A stretch of DNA of 64,000 nt. Origin: Termitomyces sp. T153. Lineage: Eukaryota; Basidiomycota; Agaricomycetes; Agaricales; Lyophyllaceae. This document shows positions 55,570-64,000 of this stretch, one piece after another (within the stretch, counting starts at the first letter, position 1; every line of letters starts with the position of its first letter). The notes below the pieces were generated by a model that did not search any database, had not been told where the DNA came from, and worked only from the letters and a program-made list of their open reading frames with translations. A program made the position numbers and the translations under genes. The stretch is from the NCBI GenBank assembly GCA_018296165.2, contig JACKQL020000135.1, positions 49,797 through 113,796 of the forward strand, given 5' to 3'.

Positions 55570-56461
55570 TCACCGGATGGTCTCGTACATTTTGAATTGA
55601 GGTGAAGTAAAAGCAAAAGGATCGCCATCCGATGCATGTTCTCTGGTTTGGAATGCATGAGAGGGGTACGATCAATGCAAGGAAGGATGCCATACTCTAC
55701 AGGCCCAAGAATCTTGAGACCGCGTACATGGGTGTCCTTGCCGCTCATATGATTTTGTGCGATGATGACTTGAAGAACATATGCATACACTGGGGCACTA
55801 AAGATGAAAATAAAAGAAAAAAACACCTGAATAACCTGAACAGGTTTTGGAAGATACGACATACAGGCCATCGCCCTCTTCATTGGGTTCTGAGGAGACA
55901 TCAAACGTTATCCATCCCTCTGGCTTATCCAACGTCACAACTCGAACGTCTTGGAGGTCACTCAGCCCAGTTCCAGCGCGTATTGCGAGGGCTGACGGGG
56001 TATACGAGTCATCTTGAGGGTAGCTGAGGTGGATACTTATTTTCTTTTCTTCTTTTCAGTACTTCTGGAAATCAGAAACTATGATCAAGCATACTTGAAT
56101 CGCTACTTTGCATGGGAATTCAGCGGTGATAAAGTGAGGTTGTGGGCCGTCAGAACTGGAAAAGTTTTCATTCATAAGGCACACTGGTCAAGAACGAGTC
56201 CAGAAGGAACTCACTGCCAAAAGGTATCTGGATCATCGTCACGGAGACAATCTGCTCCGAATCCAAATTTGTAGGAAGATACGGACCACTTGGCGCGTGA
56301 AGAGATGTCTGGCCAGGGGAGATGAGGCGGAGGTTCAGTAGCTACAGTTGGTTATGAGTCGTAACGTGTCTGTGCGGGCGCTAACCATTACCGGAATGAA
56401 TGAGGGGTGTCCCATCGTCTGGGGCAGTCAGAGTAGCGCCCGGTGGTAGGTTCACGGACAT
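55570..56461 (-). CDS. APC10: Anaphase-promoting complex subunit 10 (DOC1 domain)
   Basis: Six exons join in frame: 56461-56392, 56341-56215, 56155-56095, 56043-55865, 55797-55696 and 55642-55570, 203 residues. The DOC-domain series is AKWSVSSYKFGFGADCLRDD, SDGPQPHFITAEFP, HLSYPQDDSYTPSALAIRAG, YVLQVIIAQNHMSGKDTHVR, GLKILGP, and the C-terminus SPQFKMYETIR ends in an Ile-Arg tail, which in APC10 docks on the complex. It helps the APC/C ubiquitin ligase bind degron-bearing cell-cycle substrates. All introns are 50-60 nt except a few slightly longer. The start is chosen because the upstream ATG at 56,471 meets a stop at once. Confidence 0.92.
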
Positions 56462-56886
56462 AAGAACATCGACGTCGAGGACAAAGCGTCGGAGTCGAAA
56501 CTGGACCTAACTCAGGACTACACGGCTACACCGTAAGTATACAAGTGGACGTTTCTAACGTATAGCAAGAAAACTTGGATGTACAATGGGCAATGCAGTG
56601 CGCTGAACATGATTCTACTAGTACCCAGCTCTGCTTTTCAGCTTCAGCTTTTGACTCCCTTCGCAGCTTTTTGAATCGGCTGGCACCCTTGCGAAAATGT
56701 CGGTGGGGACGCAGCTGGAATGTACGTTCATCGTTCTATGTACTCACACACGGGCCTATAGTCCTCCTTCGTGCTCGCGGACGATACAATGAACAAGAAG
56801 ACAAAAGTAAATTCACTTGTTGGTCTGACTAGAAAACGAAAATGGGCTCGAATGAATAAACATAGTGTTTACATGCGGGGAATCAT
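56462..56886. other. Region between APC10 and the LRR-like gene
   Basis: A plus-strand frame from ATG 56,698 (MSVGTQLE) followed by an intron-like GTACGT...TATAG and a short basic peptide could be a tiny gene, but no family is recognised. Otherwise nothing is assigned. Confidence 0.3.
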
Positions 56887-58149
56887 CTATAGTAAAGGGT
56901 CCCCCAAATAATCACTGGCGTCAAGTTGATTATGTATCCCGCCAGAACCAGAAAACTCAGCCTGGGATGGCAGGCGAACAAATCGACGGCCATAGATATG
57001 CTTCATCTCGCTTTCCTGTCTACGGTTCATTGCACAACGCACTTTCCATTTTGGATTTGCACCACTATTAGTCAAGTACCGGTTACATTCCAATATGTCG
57101 AAGTTTGTACTCGAAACACGAAGGGTAACCTTCCGGAGGGCGGGAAATTGGAACCTTGGTGAGCTTGCGTACAAGTCTCTGATGTCGGCTGTGGATGTGA
57201 TATTCAAGGACCGCAGAGCTGTCATTGGGATGTCTTGTGGCGAGTTGGGCGGCGGTGGGAGTAACGCTCGCGGTTGCCCCAGATCCGGGTCGTTGACCGC
57301 TCTGATGGTCTTGATATTCACATTTACAAGGTGCGTGTTTCCCCACCCCAAGAGTCTTTTGCATTCATCTATTGATAGCGCACAATGAAGTGTGAGGTTG
57401 GCAAGGGCTTGAGTCGTAAACGCCGGTTGTTGTGTGAAGAATAGGGGGAGTTGCTCTCTATTGCCTGTCCACTCAAGAGTCGTCAAGTCGTGGGGAAGGA
57501 GGACCCTATCTGTGGTAGGCAGAATGCCAATCCCATCAGTTATCCTAATTTTCTCCTCCGGGAGAGATATAGTGAGTTTCCTGCAGAGTCGACCACCGGC
57601 AAGGGCAATCCAAGAAGAATCCAACTGACGGGTCAATACATCCAAATTTCCAGTTGACCACTCTATAGAGCTTTCATCACGTGTAGGGGGGTTGTCCATG
57701 ACTACTTCGATAGGAAATGGCGCCACACTTGTTGTACTCCAGAGATCAAAAATTCGAATTATCTCGTTATTTCCTCGTACGATTCTGTCGAGAGTCATAC
57801 TAAAGCGGCACTGAACGACCTGCAGAATATAACCTGGTTTGTTCCTGCGAGGAGATAGTTTGGCAGATCTGACAGGAATATAATTGAGAGGATCCCTAGG
57901 TCCTCTGATATTGCGATGAGAACGGCGATCTCCAGTGTGAAAAGGGGCCTGGTAAGAAGGGACTGTGGTTTCGTGATCTTCCAGGTGAGTTCCCTGGTTT
58001 GTCGTTGACGTGATGGATTGGGAAGGGGGACTTCGAGAGAGAGAAGAATAGGCTGCATGGCAAAACCAGATGGTGGCTCCAGCAATTGCTGCCGAGAGCA
58101 CAAGTTTTGAGGTTTTGACCAAATCTAGGCTGCGAGAAGCGTCCAGCAT
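56887..58149 (-). CDS. LRR-like F-box-related protein with N-terminal hydrophobic segment
   Basis: An uninterrupted 420-codon frame from ATG 58,149 to the stop at 56,887. Residues 15-35 are hydrophobic (KLVLSAAIAGATIWFCHAA), a possible membrane anchor. The C-terminal 250 residues have irregular leucine-rich strands (LTTLEWTGNREQLPLFF, LANLTLHCALSIDECKRLL, TALRSLNITSTADI, FPALRKVTLRVSS), typical of the large, fast-evolving F-box/LRR-like families of mushroom genomes. No F-box itself is visible. It shares the ALSIDECKRLLGWG-type segment with the neighbouring gene at 58933. An upstream exon at 58,160-58,267 is possible. Confidence 0.65.
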   Translation of the reverse strand: MLDASRSLDLVKTSKLVLSAAIAGATIWFCHAAYSSLSRSPPSQSITSTTNQGTHLEDHETTVPSYQAPFHTGDRRSHRNIRGPRDPLNYIPVRSAKLSPRRNKPGYILQVVQCRFSMTLDRIVRGNNEIIRIFDLWSTTSVAPFPIEVVMDNPPTRDESSIEWSTGNLDVLTRQLDSSWIALAGGRLCRKLTISLPEEKIRITDGIGILPTTDRVLLPHDLTTLEWTGNREQLPLFFTQQPAFTTQALANLTLHCALSIDECKRLLGWGNTHLVNVNIKTIRAVNDPDLGQPRALLPPPPNSPQDIPMTALRSLNITSTADIRDLYASSPRFQFPALRKVTLRVSSTNFDILECNRYLTNSGANPKWKVRCAMNRRQESEMKHIYGRRFVRLPSQAEFSGSGGIHNQLDASDYLGDPLL

Positions 58150-58932
58150 CTACCTTATCCGGTGTGAGAGGCGTTCGCAACGACTTGCGTAATTCACTTA
58201 CGTCGATGGATAAAATAAACAAAAAACAGGGAATTCTTTGAAATCTTGGCGAATGAGCTTCAGACAAGGCGCTTCTTTGAAATATTGAATTCGAAACAAC
58301 GTTGATGACTTATTAATACAATGCCGACTTTTTGTCCTTTGACACAATGGAGATCTGTAAGTTCCAGAACAATAGAGTCACAGAACAATATAGGAAGCGG
58401 TCCGAGCCGTGATGGAAGAAATTACAATTCACAGCAATCCACGCGGCTCAACCCACAATGGATCAGGAAGAGGCAATTTGAATGCTGCCAAAATCAAGAC
58501 GGAACGATAAAAGCTTCCAAGCAAAACGACACAGGGGTCAATGAGAACATGCACAAAAAGGCAAAAAGGTATCCAGTTCGCAAGTAACAACATCGATCTG
58601 AACGTCGGGCTGCCAACTTTCAAGTACTGGAAGACCGTGGTGAACTTTGCTTTGGCAGAATGTTATCGTTTTTCTTACTGCCAAATCGAAAATCCAAAGA
58701 AAAGAGGGCAAATGCTTACCTCGCACATCAACCTCGTGCTTATTCGAAGTAGTTGTTAAAGTCAGGATGGCAGTATTTGAAAAGATTCTCGAGACTTAGA
58801 TTGCAAATGGGCAAGCGTTTCTCGTTACAAAACAGGGCCGACTCTACTTCACATAATGAGCTACTATAACAGCAGCATACTAACTTATCGAGCGGATATA
58901 ACTTACGACCATAACATTCACCATCCTTCATT
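58150..58932. other. Intergenic or unassigned exons between the two LRR-like genes
   Basis: CpG-normal unique sequence with possible leader exon of the upstream gene at 58,160-58,267. The plus-strand open stretch at 58,321-58,587 lacks motifs. No RNA gene is seen. Confidence 0.4.
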
Positions 58933-59787
58933 TTAGATGTCAATCTCAATGCCAGGATCACACCGACTCCGGATTCTCTCTTTGTCCTCCTCCAAGATAT
59001 TCCCTTTCAATAGAAACTTCTTCAGCTTTCTCCAAGGGATTGTTTCAAGATCTTGTAAGGGGTCAACAGTACCCCAAAGGTACAAAGATAGATCAACGAG
59101 AGCCGGAAAATCGAACATGCGAAGAAGTGGATAAATCTCTACTTTTTCTGACTTCAATTGGAACCTCCACAGGTCAGGCAGCTGCTGGATTCCACGGTAG
59201 AAACTAAGCGGACAAGGAAGAATAGTATCCAAATTATATGTTGGCATCATTCTGTCGAGCTGGATCGTCTTCAAGTGGACGCCGTGGCAAAGGATGTATC
59301 TACAATCGTCGAGGGTCATGGCGCATGAGATTGTGATGTTTTCGAGAGACCGCAAGAATACTGGGGTGAGGGGTATCCATGAATTAAGCAACCGTATTTG
59401 ATAGCTCGTCCATACCAGGCTCCGCAGACCTACAAGAGCATCAGGTCGGAGGACAGGAGAGTTTGTATCATCCCATCTTATATCCACATGATTGGTGAAG
59501 CGAATGTTGAGGCTGTTCCAACAGTCATAGCCCATGATGTGACCGAGCTGGACGAGGTAACGCGCTAAAGCGATGAGACCCTTCTCTCGATTCTGAGGAG
59601 TAGATTGACTACATGCCCATGTGTAAGCTCTGATATCGATGGGTTTTTGAAAGTCGATGACGTAAGGAGAATTGTGCAACAGCATTGCGGGCTCGTTCCA
59701 CGGCGGATAAGGAGTCATGCAATGATAGTCATTTAGCACAATATTTACAACTTGGGGCTGCAGGTGAATCCAGTAAGAAAAAGACAA
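58933..59787 (-). CDS. LRR-like F-box-related protein
   Basis: A 284-codon frame ends in a stop at 58,933. Strand-turn repeats are RPDALVGLRSLVWTSYQIRL, LRSLENITISCAMTLDDCRY, HLKTIQLDRM, FPALVDLSLYLWG and RKLKKFLLKGNI. The segment CAMTLDDCRYILCHGVHLKT matches CALSIDECKRLLGWGNTHLV in the neighbour, so the two are paralogs. The usual N-terminal F-box would lie upstream, perhaps in exons at 59,800-60,245 (MGAVTRYIRLNMRRFEAHPP), but I cannot join them with certainty. Role inferred only by family: adaptor of a ubiquitin ligase. Confidence 0.65.
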   Translation of the reverse strand: MSFSYWIHLQPQVVNIVLNDYHCMTPYPPWNEPAMLLHNSPYVIDFQKPIDIRAYTWACSQSTPQNREKGLIALARYLVQLGHIMGYDCWNSLNIRFTNHVDIRWDDTNSPVLRPDALVGLRSLVWTSYQIRLLNSWIPLTPVFLRSLENITISCAMTLDDCRYILCHGVHLKTIQLDRMMPTYNLDTILPCPLSFYRGIQQLPDLWRFQLKSEKVEIYPLLRMFDFPALVDLSLYLWGTVDPLQDLETIPWRKLKKFLLKGNILEEDKERIRSRCDPGIEIDI

Positions 59788-59799
59788 ATCTAAATCGTT

Positions 59800-60245
59800 C
59801 AGTTCAGCTTCATCTTTACCAAAGCTAATCCTAGGGACACGGTATGAGCAAAGGTCAATCTACGAGCAAAAAAGAGCGGCTCACAGCCGCCTGAATCCTG
59901 AACAAAGTGCATCTGACATTGAAGATATGTGTATAGGACCGCGGTTGGTTGAATCAGTCTGGTCCATCCGTATCTTTGAGAAATCGCATCAAATGCATAA
60001 GAGCTAGCTACTCACTGCCGCGTTTGAGATTTATGTGAGTTCCAGCAAATAATAAATAAGGTACCGAGTTCATATAGAATTGCAGCATAAGACCTCCCAT
60101 TTTCGGACAAGACATGTTGACACAGTACAAGGGACTGCTGAATGAAAATCTTCTGGAATGGTTCACGAACACGCAATTCAGCTTCTGGTGGATGAGCTTC
60201 AAACCGTCTCATATTTAACCTAATGTAGCGCGTAACAGCCCCCAT
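59800..60245 (-). CDS. Possible upstream exon(s) of the LRR-like gene
   Basis: Minus-strand open frames (MGAVTRYIRLNMRRFEAHPP; a helical HVLSENGRSYAAILYELGTL) upstream of and on the same strand as the gene ending at 58,933. CpG content is normal. No F-box motif is clear. It may be the N-terminal part of that gene or a separate small gene. Confidence 0.3.
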
Positions 60246-60797
60246 AGTTGTTAAGACTCGAGGAGAGATGTCATGTGCACGACATCCTGGGTAGAGGTGA
60301 AGGAAGTCTCATATCAAATATCTGGTCGACGGGTTATGCCCGTTTTGGACACATAGCCCTCACAATAAGTGGACAGCCACCATCTAATTTGGAAACATGT
60401 TCCCACCCCTTCAAGCTTCAAGAACTTGTCGGTTGTTCTCTCTCTCGCAAACTGACAGCATTGAAAATACTACACAGAAAGGCACCACATCATGTATTGT
60501 TTCAACTTAGAACCTTTTTATGATTTCATGGCTCACAGATGCCTGCTTGTATGGGCCATAGTATGTTCCAGTCGTCCAGTGATCAAACCATAATATAACC
60601 AAAATATCAAGGGAAGGGTCGATATATTGACAAGCAAAATGCTGGTTTAGTATATTTAAATTATACCTCTCAGGATGTATCACTGATCGTTAGATCTGTG
60701 GATTCGTACGGTCATTATATTGATGTTACCTTTATAGATGTAAGTTTCTTGTATATACAATTGATTACTAATATCAAACTCTTGCATATATGGCAAC

Positions 60798-60835
60798 GAG
60801 CTATGCCCCATGCCTTCGGCATGGGCCTGTAGCTC
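60798..60835. other. Short hairpin at the edge of the minisatellite
   Basis: GAGCT and AGCTC pair outside, and CCCATGCC and GGCATGGG pair inside, around a TTC loop, with a small bulge between. It lies just before the first minisatellite unit, where CpG-poor sequence starts. Confidence 0.7.
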
Positions 60836-60844
60836 TTGCTTTAT

Positions 60845-61290
60845 TCCAGACCCAACCTCACTTTGTTTGGTTAGGTCCTTGATATTCTACTCAATGCTTC
60901 ATCCTAGACCCAACCTCACTTTGTTTGGTTAGGTCCTCGATATTCTACTCAATGCTCCATCCCAGACCCAACCTCACTTTGTTTGGTTAGGTCTTTGTAT
61001 TTCCAACTCAATACTAAGTCCCAGACCCAACTTTACTTCATTCAGTTAGGTTCTTGTATTTCAAACTTAATGCTAAGTCCCAGACCCAACCTCACTTTGT
61101 TTGGTTAGATCTTTGTATTTTCAACTCAATATTAAGTCCCAGACTCAACCTCACTTTGTTTGGTTAGGTCTTTGTATTTCAAACTCAATGCTAAATCCCA
61201 GACCCAACCTCACTTCATTTTGTTAGGTCCTTGTATTTCAAACTCAATGCTAAGATCCAAACTCAACTTCAGTTTGTCTACTTGGGTCTT
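60845..61290 (+). repeat. 59-bp minisatellite, about eight imperfect copies
   Basis: Each unit opens AGACCCAACCTCACTTTGTT and continues TGGTTAGGTC(C/T)TTG and ACTCAATGCTAAGTCCC. Starts fall at about 60847, 60905, 60965, 61023, 61083, 61142, 61201 and 61260. Detached single relatives occur near 61,535 (CCAAACCTCACTTTGCTTGG) and 62,340. It is noncoding. Confidence 0.9.
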
Positions 61291-63254
61291 TCATGTTATT
61301 GATAAGATTTCCTCAATAAAGTAATCAAGATTGTCATATTAATGGAGCTTTCCCACTCATCTCTTTCAATATGCTGACTTTTGTCTTTCTTTTTTAAATC
61401 AATGTGTTGATAGTCCTGTCATTGTCAATGTCAGTAAACATAAGTCTTTACTATGATTTCAATTATATTTCACTCAGTCACATGAACTTTCCTTTATAAG
61501 TATTCCATTATATCTAACATAATGCTGAAATCCAGACCAAACCTCACTTTGCTTGGTTAGATTTTCAATATTCCAACTCTTGCAAGTGATAACATTAATA
61601 GATCATCTATAATATACTTGAACATTTAGGATTATTGATAAATCAAAGTCTCCTCCACCTTCTATCCCCTTATTACTCATGCACTTTGAAGAGCATGTTG
61701 GACAATTTTTGGACACCAAAATATACTAAAGAGAAACAAATTAGGGAAAGCAGTCTGAGTAATGAGATATCTACAATCTCATTTATAGTATTACTAAGTG
61801 GTACTAATACTTAGCAATCAGACCTTTGACATCACTCATTTGTTGTCTTCAATGTGATATATCTGACTATACAATCATCTAATCACAAACCATACACCTT
61901 CAAATCAAAAACTCTGTGGATCCTCAGAAACAGGATGTAGCCTACAGCTAGTAGCAATCCAGTCTATTCAAACATAGATATATATCATAGTATTGAGCAA
62001 AAAACCTTCTATTCCAGTTTCTGAACGAAAGACTATCAACTTTACACATTCTACATTAATACTGCCTTCTGAAGCTTTTTCCATCTCAAAGCATCTTCAA
62101 TGCTCTCTTCACCAATAGTAGCATAATAAATTATTCACACCATTCTTTTCTCAGAGGCTGTCATAATGTAGTTAAATATTTATTGAGAGCAGGAAAAGTT
62201 GGAGATGATCAGGAGTAAGTTGACTCCAAGGTATAGGAACTGATTACTGTAAAACTATAAGAATTCATACTTTCAATGCTGAACCATACACCTTGGAATC
62301 AGAAAGCCAACATACAGCTAGCAGCACTCCAGTCCAAGTATAGCCTCACTTTGTTTGATTTTACAATTCAATGTTGGTACCACCTAACATTACAGAATAC
62401 ACTTCCAAGTCAGAGGCTATCAGCAATCAGACTCAAGTCAGATTTATAGTCAAAACATAGTGTATGTCATAAACTTCTCAAAGTCCTTCAGGAACCATAG
62501 GTTGCCTAGGGATATATACAGGGCAATCATTCTCCTTTCTAAAAAAATAAGTAGAAGGTTTTAAGAGTCAAGAAAACATCTTATGCCACTTCTTTGGCCA
62601 TTTTTGATCATAAATTCATTGTTCTGAACTTTTTTTTGATAGGAAATACATGCATGGGACATGTTCCTTTCCCAAAGAACAGCCAGAAGTGTTCCTTGAG
62701 GAGTTGGATTAAAAGACAGTACAATTTCACATAAGTAAGACTGAAAATAGTTAAATATTGCCTAAAATATTATGTCTGGAACTTTTCACACATAGTCAAA
62801 GGATGGTTCATATCTATCAAAGTAGTCTACTATAATTTTTTTGGAAAAAACCTGTTCCAAGTGCAAAAAACAGCCAAGTTACCCAAAAAGGAAGGTTCTT
62901 GGTTAGCAGCTGACAAATTTTAGTCAGCACAATTCAAAAGTTGTCACATATAATAGGTGCACAGCCACTTTCCCAGGAGTCATCCCATATATTCTAGATT
63001 GTTCTATGCCTGCCTCTGCACACCCCCATGTCAATAATGTTTAAGGGCTGTCCTTCCAATGTTATATTATGTCCTATGATTGAACCATCATGAAACCAGG
63101 TCCTAGACAAAGAATCAATAAATTGGCACATAAAATGCTGGTTTGCAAAGTGTACAACACCTTTAAGGTTATATTATCAGTTGTCAGTTCCCAGTATTGG
63201 TATGTTGAATGTTCTGTTCAATGTTATCTGTATGCTGGATGGATACATTAAAGG
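61291..63254. repeat. CpG-poor, AT-rich unclassified repeat-like sequence
   Basis: About 2 kb without open frames, with very few CpGs and stray relatives of the upstream minisatellite and of CACCTT(C/G)(A/G)AATCA-type stretches (61,900; 62,290). It is probably decayed mobile DNA of unknown class. No LTR or protein motif could be found. Confidence 0.45.
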
Positions 63255-63666
63255 TGTCAGGTTCTGCTGACCATGGGGACTCAGCTGCACTGGGCAAATC
63301 CTTACTAGGTGGATGTGATTCCCTGCACTGATAACTGGGCACTCAGAGAAGTTCTAAATGTGGGGGGCTTACAAGGATAAGTGATGGGAAGTGATCCAAG
63401 AAAGTCTGGGGTGGTCTGGAGGAGTGTAGGACAAGTTGCAGGGAGAGGGACAGGCTTGGCAGGGTGTCAGGTACAAGTCCCTAAGTGAGTATTGTAGGTG
63501 CAGAGGAAGCGGAGGCTACATGAGTGATGGGAGTGGAGCTGGAGCTTGATGGGGGACTGATGGAAGTTGATGGAGTTTGGGGCTGAGCAAGTAGCAAGGT
63601 CTGGAGCTGATTTAAAGGATGTTTGGGGTTTGTAATCATAAGTGCAGAGTTTGTAAAAGTGTTAAG
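63255..63666 (-). repeat. LTR of family A, partial, reverse
   Basis: Minus strand ends AGCAGAACCTGACA at 63,255. It covers the last 412 bp of the LTR and is cut at 63,666 by insertion of another A LTR. It is CpG-poor like other old copies. Confidence 0.8.
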
Positions 63667-64000
63667 TGTCACGACCCATTCCCCGAAACCCCGCACATCG
63701 TTCATCAAACCCCCAAACCCCCAAAAGGACCCCCAACGCTCCGCCGAACTTCCGCCCATGCCCTGCGCCTACTTCGGCTAACTCCGACGCCCCCCCCGGC
63801 TAACTCCAACGGCCCCCTGGCCAACTTCGGTGCCTGCCCCGCAGCCACTGACACTTACCCTGGGCTTCCCGAACCCCAAGAACCACCCCCGCTGTTCCCG
63901 ATCTTCGCCCCCCATCATTAACTCAACACCCTGCTTCCTCCGACCTATTCCGGAGTATCACGACGACCTCGGGGCAACCCGCGTTCTCAAATGATCCCAT
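63667..64000 (+). repeat. Young CpG-rich LTR of family A, running off the window
   Basis: It starts TGTCACGACCCATTCC and aligns with the start of the LTR at 1688. About 27 CpGs remain in 334 bp by hand count, against none in the corresponding old copy. TTAAG (63,662-63,666) before it would be the target-site duplication. It probably begins a recent, possibly complete element. Confidence 0.85.

Noticed and set aside
56698..56832. Small gene beginning MSVGTQLE
   Set aside because: Intron signals are plausible, but the peptide is about 30 codons, unrecognised, and overlaps an unrelated longer open stretch. It was left as a note only.
60845..61290. Regular repeats that could suggest a CRISPR array
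   Set aside because: Units are head to tail without distinct spacers, imperfect, and in a eukaryotic genome. They are a minisatellite.

Overview
The window is nuclear DNA of a basidiomycete fungus, most likely a mushroom-forming agaricomycete with a repeat-rich genome. The evidence is short (about 45-60 nt) introns in every host gene, chromodomain Ty3/gypsy elements, a DIRS-type reverse transcriptase, a tail resembling KDZ-type transposases, a fungal kinase-like protein, and an APC10 and a SIRT5-type sirtuin split by many small introns. Species is not determined. The sequence consists of nested, decayed transposable elements (about 1-38.9 kb, 42.5-48.5 kb and 60.8 kb to the end) and two islands of ordinary genes (about 38.95-42.5 kb and 48.5-60.5 kb).

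Repeat part. 1-1687 is a DIRS-type reverse transcriptase remnant cut by LTR family A (LTR about 0.9-1.16 kb, TGTCAC...CTGACA). A first A element runs forward to about 9.78 kb, has a badly scrambled interior and carries a solo A LTR with a CTTAC target-site duplication. A second A element runs backward (22,993-35,670) with gag, protease, reverse transcriptase, RNase H, integrase and chromodomain, the rear half of pol being tandemly duplicated. Family B (LTR 340-442 bp, TGTCAGGGG...CTTACA) appears as an inverted LTR pair at 9.8-10.5 kb, two tail-to-tail pol remnants (10.2-17.0 kb), a gag-protease fragment cut by element A (20.8-23.0 kb), a gag fragment at 37.4-38.1 kb and an integrase-chromodomain end at 46.4-47.45 kb. 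Family D (35.7-37.4 kb) is a short LTR element without pol. Repeat C (17.0-18.5 kb and 42.5-44.2 kb) contains tRNA-derived SINE-like modules. There are Ty1/copia fragments at 44.2-46.4 kb and 47.7-48.5 kb, a mitochondrial-looking AT-rich insert (14.9-15.8 kb), and a 59-bp minisatellite (60.85-61.3 kb).

The repeats have lost nearly all CpG, with TpG/CpA in its place, whereas the gene islands, the mitochondrial insert, one copia fragment and the LTR that starts at 63,667 keep theirs. Comparing that LTR with the old copy at 1,688 shows the decay directly. The repeats therefore look methylated and deaminated, with a few newer arrivals.

Gene islands. The first island has a hypothetical gene and a kinase-like gene with an in-frame TGA. 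The second has a two-finger zinc protein, an RS-domain protein divergent from a saccharopine-dehydrogenase-like oxidoreductase, a SIRT5-type sirtuin convergent with APC10/DOC1, and two related leucine-rich F-box-like proteins. These are ordinary nuclear housekeeping functions and do not form an obvious pathway.

The most unusual signal is a reading frame on the strand opposite to gag-pol in the 3' part of both family A elements. It encodes a Cys-rich segment followed by a charged coiled coil, recognisable in both diverged copies, and may be an undescribed antisense accessory gene of this retrotransposon.
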